A DNA stretch of 64,000 nucleotides from Epiperipatus broadwayi (taxonomy: Eukaryota > Onychophora > Udeonychophora > Euonychophora > Peripatidae): NCBI GenBank assembly GCA_028023455.1, contig JAQFVV010012476.1, positions 2,215,820 through 2,279,819 on the forward strand, read 5' to 3'. The position numbers and the translations under genes are program-made. The notes below the pieces were generated by a model. The model ran no database searches and was not told where the DNA came from. It worked only from the letters and a program-made list of their open reading frames with translations. Position 1 is the stretch's first letter. Every line of letters begins with the position of its first letter. Below, one piece after another: positions 15,434-27,015 of the stretch.

Positions 15434-15673
15434 CAGGCAAATTATCCGTAAGTACCTAATATTAAATCATTTATCTTTATTACTGTTTTATATTGTTTTG
15501 ATTCCAATCCCCTATGACAGTTTTGATTGCCCCAGCAATCTTCTTCAGAACTTCTATTTCTGAAGAAGACTTCTGGGACAATCAAAACTGGCATCGGAAG
15601 TTGGAATAAAAGCATTGTAAAACAGTAATAAAGATCAGATGATTTAATATTATATGAATTTAGCAATATAATA

Positions 15674-16327
15674 AAAAAAGATAGAATACTTCTATTGATT
15701 TAAATGAGGAATCTATTAATAGATATTCCATTAGACAACAATAAATTATTCATTTTCCCATGTACAATATTTTTCAACAAGACTCATAGATAGTCATTTG
15801 ACTTAACTTGTAAATTATGTGGATCAGATTAATTAACCCTTGTTGCATATTGATGACTATTATCCCATTTTCAGTAGAAGCCTATAATCACAGTTACTCC
15901 CTTTCAATAACTCATTTAACAACATTTAGAAAGCAAGCTTTAAATCAGTGACAATAAGACAACAAGAAGACCATTTTCACTGCTATGATTTATGTGGCTA
16001 TTGAGCTGTATGACAATTTCCAAAAACAAACCCTGTTACACTGGTCAACAGTTTCATGAATAGTGGTGAAAATTAAATTTAAGATACTTACCAAATGTAA
16101 GATTTGTAAGGTGGCCTTATATATTGTTTAAATCATGGGGTCCTTTATATTCTAAGTAAAATGTAAATTTACTGCTACATATTTATTGATTAAGATGTTA
16201 TTCCTATATCAACAGAATTATGTGTAGCACTATTTGCTGAGGTGTACTCTGGAATCTTAAGATCTATGCATCAGATTGTGTTTTCTGCTGTTACTACTGA
16301 TGTTTGTACTTCTTATGAACTTCCGAG
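15674..16327. other. AT-rich spacer
   Basis: No feature that I can support. Confidence 0.5.
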
Positions 16328-16929
16328 CAGGGCCAATTAGAGAGGGGAGACATTAGGGCAGCTGCCCTGGGCCTACCCATATTAAGAGCCTCAATTTGGC
16401 AATTCAATATGTTAAACAAGAATTTAGGAGAAGGCAAAGCAAGGTCATGGCTCATAGAATGGGCTAAATTTTACAGTTAAATTCTCCAAAAAAATATTCC
16501 CAAGAAAAACTTTTCCAAGCAGGCATACCATGAGTCAAAACCATAAGCCAGTTTAGGGATGAGATGCCAATTTGATGATTTCGGTGATGAAAACAACTAC
16601 AGTGTTCAGAAACTTGCAGAACTAATATTCTCAGCCCCCTGGCAATCAGTTCTGTGCTAATAGTGTTTTACGATATTAATAATGCTAGAGTGAATCTACC
16701 CTATGGAGGTGCTATATGGATCTGATCTGTTTGCTCATTTCTGTGACTCATAACTAACTGCTCCCAGAGTCCTGTTTTCTGCCCTGTAAGTAAAAACACA
16801 CGTTTCATCCCCCAACCTCCACGTTCTTATTTTAAATTTTGAAGGGCCTCTAAAATATTAGTTGCCCATGACCTCGCATTTTTTCTGAAGGGCCCTACTC
16901 CCGAGTAACAAACAACATGCTTTGCCCTG
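16328..16929. mobile_element. possible hAT-like non-autonomous element
   Basis: The left end CAGGGCCAATTAGAGAGGGG and right end ...GCTTTGCCCTG form short terminal inverted repeats (CAGGGC). Internal GC-rich blocks (GCTGCCCTGGGCC near the left end, AGGGCCCTACTCCC near the right) resemble the ends of many hAT-type elements. I could not find a matching 8-bp target duplication, so the boundaries and class are uncertain. No ORF inside. Confidence 0.4.
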
Positions 16930-18954
16930 CATGGTTTAGTATAGTGATCATAAAGTGCTCGAATCGATTTCAGTTCAAACGCTCATCTTATGAACTCCCA
17001 TGTGATAAAGCTATTCGATTTTTATTTAATATTTGAAGATTTGCTATCTTAATATAAACTTAGCACTGATTATATATATGTGAAAGATGATATGGACCAA
17101 CTAATATTAGAGGTCATTTATTCCTTTTACATGTATGTGGTCATGGATATCGGTTGTATAAGATGGAGTGGATAGATCTAGGGAGCTTGAAAGTCTGAGT
17201 TCAATCCCTTCTAATTACATAAATTAATACAATTAAATATATACATGTAAAAAAACTATTAATTAATAGATAAAATACATCAGTGAGACAATGACTTTAG
17301 TCTAATAAAATGTTAAAATTACTTAAGAAATATATCGGCATTCACCTGTTATGTATACATTTATTATATATACTAAAATAAACTTGTTTTTAAAATAAGT
17401 CAGCTCTTTAATTTAATAGTAATTATTTTGCGAACACTTTCTTTCAGATTTATATATGTTTAATTTTCTAACTCGATAGATATAATTAATTTATCGCTAC
17501 AACTTAGTAATGTTTACGCATGTCAATCAATCACTTCCGTTTCTGGAATAATGTTTTTTTTTTTAGATAAATGAACTGAAAGAACTTTTCATTGTTTGAG
17601 AGAGATGAAACATCTTATCTTGGCATTTCATTAGGGAACCCACTTATTACTCGACTTGCTCCGGATTTGTCACATGACTTGTCTTAAGGCAAAAAGTATT
17701 TCGCTAATCCACTTCTAATCAACTCACCAATAATCTGGCTCAACTGCAGTGCAGAAAACAGAATGACATCTTTAGTTTTGTAAATCGTCTTGCTTTAAAA
17801 TTTTAAAAAGAAACTTATTTGAACTTAAGCAAGATGTCATTCACTCATCTATACAGTACTAAAGCGGCATTAATCGTTTTACAACTTCTTACAATCTATA
17901 TTTTAAATTTCACTACATGATCATACTCCTATAATGTATACACAGTGGTATAAAGTGACAAGATAGAAACTGCGCTTTAGAAGATAATGTATCCACCTCT
18001 CTTGCCCGCAATCTGAATTCGAATCAGGGTAGAGCAATTTGAACAAATACATTGAATTCACATAAGAGTAAGTTATTATATTACGCAAAAAACAAAGCTG
18101 CATTAATCAATTTAGGACTTTATAATCCAGATTGTTTCAGTCTAACTACACACACACGTGTATATATAATATAGTTTTGATACTCTGCTATTGTAACTAA
18201 CTATTAATGTAAAAAATACTAAAACAGAGTTTAAAAATATTTAGTCTGCTAAGAACATTAATTTTTTGCTGAATTGAATGCTATTTGGTTATTGGTTTAT
18301 TATATATTCATTTTGTGTAATGAACCACATCTTTTTATTTTACGTTTGCAATCGTTTCTTTCTTCGCACATAATTTTAACAACACTCAGATTACATATAT
18401 GGTCATGCTCTCTTTCATGTTTATGAAAGACAGATGAATTAACAGGTTTGCGCTTAATCTTAGATTTTTTTATACATTAATGAATGTTGAGTCATTCTAA
18501 TTCTAAAATTTGCCCTGGACTCACCATAATATTATTGAGCCATCCAATATTATAAATTTGTCCCTTGGGTTGGTAATAAGCTTGTATAAATTTATGGCGG
18601 TTTGAATCTGACATTCAATTTGTCGGAACATATTTGTGTTATTTTATTACCCATATATGATAAATACAGTAAAGCAATCCAAATTTTATTACTTCTATGA
18701 TCAACAGAATGTGTATATACATAGAAATATCTAAGTAACATATTAATTATATGATGTAGTATAGCAGGATAGCAAACCAGGTTAATCAATGATGAACACC
18801 TGTTATTATTAAATGAAATGTGTTACTAGCCAAAAATTCTTTCGCTCATATTTATTTATAACATTTCTGAATGGCATGTTAAATTCACCTAACAAGAAGA
18901 ATGGATAAGGAATGAATGCAAATATAGAGTTTAGGGTCAGGATTAGTTTATTTT
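16930..18954. other. spacer with SINE-like fragments
   Basis: No gene. About 16955-17015 matches the 3' part of the SINE pair at 55545-55740 ('cagttcaaacgctcatcttatgaactcccatgtgat'). About 17075-17130 is a decayed copy of the shared core repeat ('gatatggaccaact'). About 17150-17215 and 17940-18020 have tRNA-like B-box phrases ('gagttcaatccc', 'gaattcgaatcagg'). These are remnants, not functional tRNAs, since I cannot fold a cloverleaf. Confidence 0.45.
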
Positions 18955-20112
18955 AAACAAAGGCAAAACTCCCCATACAGTAGTGTCACCCTGTGCCAAA
19001 CAGAGTTATCAATGGATGCCAGATGGCTTGTGCATAAAATCCCTATCTAGTGCCTACTCATCCAATGTCCCCAGACTAGTTTCTGGCTTGTGGCCATCAT
19101 CAGTGAGGAGCCATGGATCTGAGAGCTCTGCACCTAGATCTTAGGATTTAATGCAACCCTCCAGCAGCCGCCTTTTAACTCTACTTTACTACAAAACTAT
19201 GAGAATGAAATTGAAAACATTGTTAATATCTTCAATCTAAGCTCAATAGCTTATATAGTCATATGGGTCTGATCTCAATTCAGCACCCATACATTTTGGT
19301 GTCTTTGGCTCTTAAACAACCATAGCCATCACTATCCTATTAGGCAGGATTGGTGTTAAACCATCAAATATCACATGATCACCATCTCTATACTAGCACA
19401 TAATTTGTTGTAAACAAAGGCAAAACTCCCCATACAGTAGTGCCAAGGCTCCTCACTGATGATGGCCACAAGCCAGAAACTAGTCTGGGGATATTGGATG
19501 AGTAGGCACTAGATAGGGATTTTATGCACAAGACTTCTGGCATCCATTGATTACTCTGTTTGGCACAGGGTGGCACTACTGTATGGGGAGTTTTGCCTCT
19601 GTTTACAACAAATTATGTGCTAGTATAGAGATGGTGATCATGTAATGTTTGATGATTTAACACCAATCCTGCCTAATAGGATAGTGGTGGATATGGTTGT
19701 TTAAGAGCCAAAGACACCAAAATGTATGGGTGCTGAATTGAGTTCAGACCCATATGACTACATAAGCTATTGAGCTTAGATTGAAGATATTGACAATGTT
19801 TTCAATTTCATTCTCATAGTTTTGTAGTAAAGTAGAGTTAAAAGGTGGCTTCTGGAGGGTTGCATTAGATCCTAAGATCTAGGTGCAGTGCTCTCAGATC
19901 CAAGGCTCCTCACTGATGATGGTCACAGCCAGAAACTAGTCTGGGGATATTGGATGAGTAGTCACTAGATAGGGATTTTATGCACAAGCCTTCTGGCATC
20001 CATTGATCACTCTGTTTGGCACAGGGTGGCACTACTGTATGGAGAGTTTTGCTTTTGTTTACAACAAATTATGGGCTAGTATAGAGATGGTGATCACGTG
20101 ATGTTTGATGAT
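18955..20112. repeat. ~457-bp satellite: one forward unit joined head-to-head to about 1.5 inverted units
   Basis: 18955-19443 carries the unit in plus orientation (starts AAACAAAGGCAAAACTCC; contains TCATCAGTGAGGAGCC near 19098). From 19444 the same sequence continues on the other strand: GGCTCCTCACTGATGATGG occurs at 19447 and again at 19904, a 457-bp period. The forward unit ends in the next unit's first ~33 bp (19411-19443), so it comes from a tandem array rather than a single copy. The inversion joint sits at 'gtgccaagg'. The 62-codon ORF at 19388-19576 is by chance. A partial unit ends near 20112. Confidence 0.88.
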
Positions 20113-20139
20113 TAGTTTATTTGTTATAGTAAATCTTGA

Positions 20140-20430
20140 GGATATGTATCATCAACATCGACCATTACCAATCCACTGCAGGATGAAAATCTCTCCATGT
20201 TCAATCCATCTTCTCTGATCTTTAGCTTTCCTTCTTCACACAACCCCCGCACACATTATTATTTCATCCATCCATCTCACATGTGGTCTCTTTCTGGGTG
20301 TTTTACAATCTCTTGGAATCCAGTTTAAGATTTCAATTGTTCATTTACTATAATCTCTTCTAGCAATATGTCCAGCCCAACTCCACTTCAGCCTCTTAAT
20401 TTTTTAAACCAATGCAATATACTATTGCTT
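20140..20430 (-). pseudogene. LINE 3' tail (RTE-like C-terminus), copy 2
   Basis: On the minus strand this reads as a broken C-terminal segment with a WAGHIARR-type motif, an IPRD-like step and RPHVRWMDE, then tryptophan-containing 'RRW' spacing. This is the order seen at the end of endonuclease/RT proteins of non-LTR elements. It is better preserved than copy 1, with few frame breaks. No RT core lies upstream, so it is 5'-truncated, as is usual for LINE insertions. Confidence 0.65.
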
Positions 20431-20989
20431 GATGATGGAATATAATTAATATATTAGAATCTCTATAATAGTATTTTAATAATAAATTAACAAAATGTTT
20501 TTTACATCCACAATTGATAACATTTTACTATTTAATTTTAAATAGAATTGATTGGCTAAGGTGTGCTGCCCTATCTATTGTGGACTAATTATAATAGTTA
20601 TTTAAATTACATTTTAAATATTCTATTTGCTCAAACGTTATACACTATTTTCATTTTTTATTGATAGAACTATTGAGGTGGTTTTAAAAGGTGAAGGTAC
20701 ATTAATTGAATTAAAAAATAATTTGATACATAATTCAATTTTTATTAATTTTCCTTTTTGTGAATCAAGTTCACCTGGATATTATTTATTCTAAACCTAT
20801 ATTTTTTATATTTAAGTTAAATAAATTTGCTCACTTGAGGATTTTTGATTGTATTTACATTATATATTATCAAACTATATTGAAACAATTCTTTTTCACA
20901 TTATGTCTTATCATTTTCTTAAAATTCAGATAATATAATTCTTGTATATATGCAAATAATCATACTTTGGATTACATTCTTAGTCACTT
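20431..20989. other. AT-rich spacer
   Basis: No feature that I can support. It may include heavily decayed upstream parts of the LINE that follows. Confidence 0.45.
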
Positions 20990-22800
20990 TCCAAGTATTC
21001 AATGTTTCTCTGCAGTTGATATTAATCATCCACCATTAGAATTTATTATTGATATAAAATACTATACGACTTCATCTTTGCATATTATTGGAATTATAAA
21101 ATGATGACTATCTAGATATGAGCATGGAGCTTGCCAATTTCAATTAGTGTTCATTTTACTTTTCCAATGGTGTCATTTATTGTATCAAATATTTTTAATC
21201 ATATTATTAATTTATTCAAATCTAAAAACTTCATTACCAATTATTATTATCTCTCATGATTCAAATTCCTTAACAGTATTATTAGGAAAAATTCTTATTG
21301 TTATTGGCAATATTTGAAAAAACAAAATCGTTATATTTTTACAACTCTATCAACTATGGAAGATTAAGAAAGGTTGTTTATAGAAGAGACTATCAAAATT
21401 TATAAAAAAATATGGAGGTAATATTTCAAACAATATGTTTATGGAATGTGATATTATGGCAGCCATTAAACAATGGAAACTGAATTCCAATCTGGGTCCA
21501 GATAATATCCACACTGTCACTTCTAAAGATGGTGCCAAATATATCTTTTATCCTCTTAATTATATTCTCTCTTGTTCTATGGCAAGTTATACTTTCCCCA
21601 CATATCTAAAAATTATTAGTTAGATAAATATAATGTCAATAATTACAGGCCCAGTTTGGTTCTGCACAATATTAAAAGGATATTTGAAGGATGTGTCGAC
21701 AATAAAGTAATGTTTTATATCAGCAATTCATTTACACCTGAGCAGCATATTTTTCTGCCAAATAAATCCATAGAAACAAACATTGTTACTATTTATAACC
21801 ACATTGCACATGCAAGTGAAAAACAAACTAAATTGGATGTTATCTGTTTTGACATGTTTAAAGCCTTTGATAAAATTGATCATAATATCCTTCTTACTAA
21901 GCAGCACAACTTTGGTCTAACAAACTAATTTGTTGATTTGAATCCTTCATAAAAGCCATAGCTGTTTTTGTTAAATGTAATGGTCGAATATCTTCACAAT
22001 ATTATTGTTTTCTTGGAATGTCTCAGTATTTTGGTTCCATTGCTTTTTAACGTATATGTTAACAACCTCAGAACCAGTTTACAACTCTTTCATCTCCTAT
22101 GTTACTTTGATGATTGCAAGATTTTTGGATATATCTGTTCTAATTGTGATGGTCTATTGCTTCAAAATGATATCAATAGTTTATCTAAACGCTGTGAAGG
22201 AAATGGAATAATCGTCAATATAAATGCTCTTTTATATTTTACTCCAATAAATCTAAAGTTTTAAGATTTCAATATATTAATAATCCTAAATAAACTCTGC
22301 TGCTTCTCTTATAGACTTTGGAATTATATTTTCTAGCAATGGCTCCATTCAAGTTTATGTAGAGTCACTAATTAATAAAAACCCCAAGATGGGGGGGGGG
22401 ACTATTTACTGATATGGTAATGTCCTTGAATACTGCATCAAATATAATTTTTAGTTTTTCTACTTTAAAATTTGGATCAGTATTATGGAATCTGAATTCA
22501 AAAATATAAATAAAATGTAATTAGATTCCCAAACGTTTTCTAAATTTTGACACCTGAGGGTTGATTGCAATATATCTCTTTTGGCTAAGTGAAGAACTAG
22601 AGATATAAAATTTATATACAAAGTTATTGCCAAAATGGTATTTTTTTATATTTTCAAAACGTTATTTTAACTCCTGTCAGCATATAACTCATGTGCATGA
22701 TCATTTCTTTATTGAAGCTTATAGATGTTCTACTCTGAAAAATTTCCCTATTTTTCATCTTCCAAGCAGCTGCAACTTAACTTAATATTAATAAATTTTC
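20990..22800 (+). pseudogene. decayed LINE: endonuclease end, reverse transcriptase, C-terminal tail
   Basis: Successive plus-strand segments in shifting frames follow the order of a CR1/Jockey-type ORF2. Near 21010-21090 there is an apurinic-endonuclease end ('HPPLEFIIDIKYY'). Near 21440-21620 lies the RT entry block (KWKLNSNLGPDNI-like; the observed text has 'LNSNLGPDNI'). Near 21720-21925 is motif A with 'FDMFKAFDKIDHNIL'. Near 22040-22260 there is 'LVPLLFN' and a decayed motif C ('CYFDDCKIFG'). Near 22680-22770 is a C-terminal tail ('CSTLKNFPIFHLPS'). The RT copies element RNA at a nicked target. Stops and frameshifts separate every block, so the copy is dead. The 90- and 98-codon ORFs at 21656 and 21968 are surviving pieces. 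It ends near the AT tract at 22806. Confidence 0.8.
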
Positions 22801-22805
22801 AAATG

Positions 22806-22819
22806 TTATATATATATAT
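22806..22819. repeat. (TA)n next to a TGTAACG repeat
   Basis: Short TA tract ending directly at TGTAACGAGCAC. The same arrangement occurs at 26343/26344. Confidence 0.8.
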
Positions 22820-23560
22820 TGTAACGAGCACAGACGTTCGTTACATTGTTTTTTTTTTATATTTATTAAACATGAAAGTAAATTAAAAAGTTCGCATTTA
22901 AAAATTTTCTTTAAGAATTAAAAATTGAAACTAAATATCATCTTAAACTCATATATCTTAAATCGCACAGATAAAAAAAAAATTATTAAAATAAAACTGT
23001 ATTAAAAATAGAAAAGGTATTTTAAAACCAAAAACTTAAAAAGATTTAGAGATAAAAATATATCTTTAATCTTGAAAAACACAGAAATTAACCAGAAATG
23101 GAAATGATTGTTAATTAGTTAAATGCAAACCAGCCTTGGGCATTTAAATGTAAAAACATCGGTCAGATAGGAAAACAATAGAAACAAATAGCCAATGAAA
23201 GAAATCCATCGGGAAATCGGACCTCAGCGAAAGGATCATCACATCGATGACATAATGCCAAGTCAATCCTTCGAATACGTATAAAAGGAAAATTTGGAAA
23301 TTATTAATTAGTGTGATTATGATTATTACGATGTGACAGATAGGTGTTAGTGCGGGAGAAGGTATTGAAGTGACGCACGATTCAATCCCTTCAGTTTTGC
23401 CAAAGAAAGAAAGAGAAATGAACTATCGTTTTCTACATTGAGGACCAACTAAACTAAAAAACCTCTGAATAAATAAATAAACAACGGCTAAATGGATACC
23501 AACCTTTTTAGGACGGCGTGGGAATTCACGTTCATGGCAAGCAGTGGATAAAGGTGAACT
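22820..23560 (+). mobile_element. LTR-like repeat 'TGTAACG', copy 1
   Basis: It begins TGTAACGAGCAC directly after (TA)n and aligns with 26344-26803 for about 450 bp ('attaaacatgaaa', 'aaaagatttagagataaaaatatatc', 'ggatcatcac..gatgacataatg'). Beyond that shared part it has a good TATA box (ATAAAAG near 23281) and AATAAA signals near 23466-23476. A TG start, TATA box and polyA signal at these spacings suggest an LTR. I could not locate the second LTR, the TG...CA end, a PBS or coding DNA, so the right boundary is a guess. Confidence 0.5.
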
Positions 23561-24735
23561 GTTTTAAACCATAAGAACTTTATAAATAATGAACATTAAA
23601 TTAAAATTTTCTATATTTAAATGATTGCAATATGATCCTATCTGACCAAACTAAATTCTTTATTAATAGTGTTATTTGATGTATTTTTTTCTTATTTATG
23701 TAAAATCATTTCCATTTATTTATTTTTTATTCTTTAAGTTTTTATCATGATTTTTTTGTTTTTTGTTAAATTAATTATATAAATGTTAAACTTAAGTCGG
23801 GCGTGAATGGCTGTATAGATTTGTAAAGTTATATTAGGGGAGGGTAATCTTAGGTTATTTATGTCGTTGTTAGATTGGGTCAATGGATTGGATATATTGA
23901 TGTAGTTAGTAGATGTAGTCGGAGATTCGCTACTGGCAGAATCGTTTATATTTACACCGCACTCACCCGTTTGCCTATGAAAGGAATTATAAGATGGTGA
24001 ACGCAGTTCCTTTCTATGGAGTTTTTTTTTTATTCTTCTTCTCATTAGATAGATGTAATATCCCTATCTGATGAGAGTCAATGCCTTCTCTTAATCTTTT
24101 TGGTGCTGTCGTATTCCTTATTACATTGAATACATCGATGTATCAGATAAATTGATGCCAGTTTGACTGCGAATTTTAGCCTAAGGTTAAATAGGGATAT
24201 AATATTTTATTTTCAAATGCAAATCTACGTGGTCTATTCATACTTGACCCTAAATAAAAATGCATTAAATTTAAGTTGTTTATAGACGCTTGCATGGATT
24301 GGTTATCGGTTAAGTATGTTTTGGGTTTTCATATTTGATCAAAATATATAGACATTCGATAAATAATGATACCTTACAGTGAGTATCTAAAATGTATTTA
24401 TTCGGATGTCTTTTAAGTTATTGGTGACAATGCAAGTATCTTATGGTGAATACTATTGGGTTACATATAAATTTCCCTCCGCAATTTGTCAGTAATCAAT
24501 AATTTTATATTTTGATCGTTTATGTTTACTTTGGAATGTTTTTAACCGTGTAATCTATGTAACCGATCTATAGCAACATATTAAAACAAGCTTTTATAAT
24601 CCCATCTGTGCGAACTTAATTAAAATGTAAACTTATAATATAATAGAAATTAAAATGTAAATTAAAATCTAAGGTAAAGTTAAAAATAATGTTAAATGTT
24701 AAAATGTAAAACTAATCTAAAATAATTTTAAATCT
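23561..24735. other. unassigned region, one low-confidence ORF
   Basis: A minus-strand ORF of 103 codons spans 23734-24045. It starts MRRRIKKKLHRKEL, then has an S/T/N-rich middle and a lysine-rich end. The composition is less biased than the usual AT-derived ORFs here, but I recognise no family, and the last 30 residues look like read-out into AT-rich DNA. It may be a gag N-terminus or first-exon remnant, or chance. Around 24600-24720 the sequence is built of degenerate 'ttaaaatgtaaa' phrases. Confidence 0.25.
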
Positions 24736-24798
24736 TATATATATATATATATATATATATAATAAATTTAAATCTTATATATATATATATATATATAT
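24736..24798. repeat. duplicated 'aaatcttata(ta)n' tracts
   Basis: Two (TA)n runs, each preceded by AAATCTTATA and separated by 'ataataaattt'. This is a local tandem duplication containing microsatellite. Confidence 0.85.
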
Positions 24799-25144
24799 GA
24801 TAAATAAATGTTTGTATGTTAATTACTGGCAGTGGCTTATTTTATTCCTCTTATATATATATTCTTATATTATATTTTTAAATCTCTGCTATTCCACTGA
24901 GCTAGTGACATGGGCTAACGACCGGAAACAAAATATAAAAAAAAAAATATTTTTTTTTTGGACTTACATATCTGCCTACTTTATAAATTTTTCTAGGTTC
25001 AAATGCCTAGATGGCGTCCATAGTGCAGATACGTTAAGTACTATTCTCTGGATCGTTACAATATATATATAGTATCTGGTCCATATTGTTAGTGATCTTG
25101 CTTTTTTATTATTTTATCTTGATCCTTCTGTTATATTATATAAT

Positions 25145-25650
<506 letters not shown>

Positions 25651-25704
25651 AATATTATAATTCAATATCTGCATTTCTTCAAATCAATATATGGGATCTT
25701 ACAA

Positions 25705-26282
25705 TTGAATATTTATAATGTAAAATATAACTTTAAAAATGTTATCCACTTAGGAGCACTTTTCACTATCCTCATAGTCTTTTTCAACTAACACTTTGAA
25801 AGGCTAACTTTCCCACAATTCCATGATCTTATCATTTGCTGCCTGTCTGTTAATTAAGTCTTGTTTGCATTTGTATATTAACATAGCTTCCTTTATTTTC
25901 CTTTTGTTGTTATTTTTTTCAATTTGCAATATTTTTTTTCTTCCATATATCAAAGCATCGGCCAGGAAGCGAACCCACAACACGTGTCTGCAAGCAACTG
26001 CTTGCTTAAAAGGTGGCTGCATTGACCTCTTGGCTACCAATGCTTATCAAAAATAACAACAAAAGGAAAATAAAGAACACTATGTTAATATACAATACAA
26101 ACAAGATTTAATTAACAGACAGCAAACATTAAAATCATGGAATTGTGTGAAGGTTAGCTTTTCAAAGTATTAGTTAATAAAGACTATGAGGATAATTGAA
26201 AGTGCTCCTAAGTGGATAATATTTTTAAATTTATACTTTACATATATCTAATTACTGTATTTATAAATATTCAATTATAAAA
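25705..26282. mobile_element. foldback element with a tRNA-like centre
   Basis: 25741-25925 (starts TTATCCACTTAGGAGCAC) is inverted at 26048-26225, arms about 185 bp, with weaker pairing outward to about 25705 and 26282 ('aattgaatatttataa'). The unpaired centre (about 25930-26045) contains a tRNA-derived segment on the minus strand. No coding capacity: the 77/78-codon ORFs on the two strands are reflections of the palindrome. Confidence 0.8.
25935..26045 (-). repeat. tRNA-derived SINE head inside the foldback
   Basis: On the minus strand the segment has an A-box-like GGTAGCCAAGAGG and a B-box-like GGGTTCGCTTCC about 50 bases apart. This is the pattern of an internal RNA polymerase III promoter in tRNA-derived SINEs. 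I cannot fold a complete tRNA, so I do not call a tRNA gene. Confidence 0.6.
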
Positions 26283-26284
26283 CT

Positions 26285-26286
26285 AT

Positions 26287-26322
<36 letters not shown>

Positions 26323-26343
26323 GTAATATATATATATATATAT
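26285..26343. repeat. (CA)n(TA)n tract
   Basis: Alternating CA then TA dinucleotides end at the TGTAACG repeat. One 'tgtaa' interruption lies near 26322. Confidence 0.95.
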
Positions 26344-26803
26344 TGTAACGGGCACATCTGCCATTGCATTTTTTTTTATTAAACATGAAATTAAAATAGA
26401 AAGTTTGCATTTAAAAACTTTTTTTTTAAGACATAAAAATTGAAAATTAATTCTATCTTAAACTCATATATATATATATATATAAAATCGCACAGATGAA
26501 AAAAATTATTAAAATAAAACTTTATTAAAAATAGAAAAAGTATTTTAAAAGCAAAAACTTAAAAAGATTTAGAGATAAAAATATATCTTTAAGTTTTCAA
26601 AATAATTTAATTAATTCTATTGTATAAAATGGAAATGATTAATTTTAATTAGTAAAAGTAAACCAGCCCTTGGGCATTTCAAAATGCATAAGCAAAGGTC
26701 AGATAGAAGAGGAAAAATAATAGGAACAGAATGGCCAATGAAAGATATCCATCGGGGAATCGGACCTCAATGGAAGGATCATCATCATCAATGACATAAT
26801 GTC
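26344..26803 (+). mobile_element. LTR-like repeat 'TGTAACG', copy 2 (truncated)
   Basis: It begins TGTAACGGGCAC directly after (TA)n and matches copy 1 at 22820 until about 26803, where it changes abruptly into a LINE tail. The TATA-box and polyA part seen in copy 1 is missing. A small (TA)n has grown inside it near 26466-26484. Confidence 0.6.
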
Positions 26804-27015
26804 CATTGGATCTGAAAGTTACATATAACAAAAAAAGTTTCCAAAAGATTATAAAAGACCCAAAAAGAGACCACATGTGAAGTGGATGGATGAAATAAGA
26901 AAATGTGCAGGGGTGATGTGGAGAAGAGAAACTAAGGATCGGAGAAGATGAACTGAACTTGGAGAGACCTTCATAATGGTTGTTGATGATGACATGAATT
27001 AATGCCGAGATGATA
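26804..27015 (+). pseudogene. LINE 3' tail (RTE-like C-terminus), copy 3
   Basis: Plus-strand fragment with RPHVKWMDEIRKCAGVMW and a following RRW/ELGET segment, then the decayed 3' end 'ttgatgatgacatgaattaatg', which also closes copies 2 and 4. Only the last ~60 codons survive, joined directly to the TGTAACG repeat. The 113-codon minus-strand ORF across here is a shadow. Confidence 0.65.

Larger units (their letters stand above)
13057..15456. mobile_element. 2.4-kb non-autonomous TIR DNA transposon
   Basis: Terminal inverted repeats of 33 bp (13057-13089 and 15424-15456) are identical and begin GGTACTTACGG. An 8-bp direct duplication (TAATATTA) flanks them. There is no ORF of note, so transposition would need a transposase from elsewhere. 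The interior holds a 424-bp tandem array and a large subterminal hairpin near the right end. An 8-bp duplication is typical of hAT, P and Merlin-type elements, but the GGTACTT terminus does not match a superfamily end that I know. Perfect TIRs suggest a fairly recent insertion. Confidence 0.9.
13025..15673. mobile_element. foldback element A, interrupted in its left arm
   Basis: The right part (15465-15673) is a palindrome: about 90 bp from 15465 pair with 15560-15652, with a centre near 'cttcagaacttctatttctgaag'. The pairing continues outward across the 2.4-kb insertion to about 13025 ('tattataaag...taatatta'). The same family recurs at 46947-47490, sharing 'gacagttttgattgcccc' and 'cttcttcagaac'. 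No coding capacity. It is probably a MITE or foldback transposon mobilised in trans. The outer ends are estimated to within about 10 bp. Confidence 0.75.

Noticed and set aside
16328-16929. Confident hAT element
   Set aside because: Ends look right but no 8-bp duplication was found, so I kept it at low confidence only.
23734-24045. 103-codon minus-strand ORF as a host gene
   Set aside because: No recognisable domain, no splice context I trust, and it lies beside an LTR-like repeat; noted as unassigned only.
25935-26045. Functional tRNA gene
   Set aside because: A- and B-box-like sequences are present but I cannot form acceptor and anticodon stems; better read as a SINE head. The same applies near 47640, 48440, 55650 and 60690.
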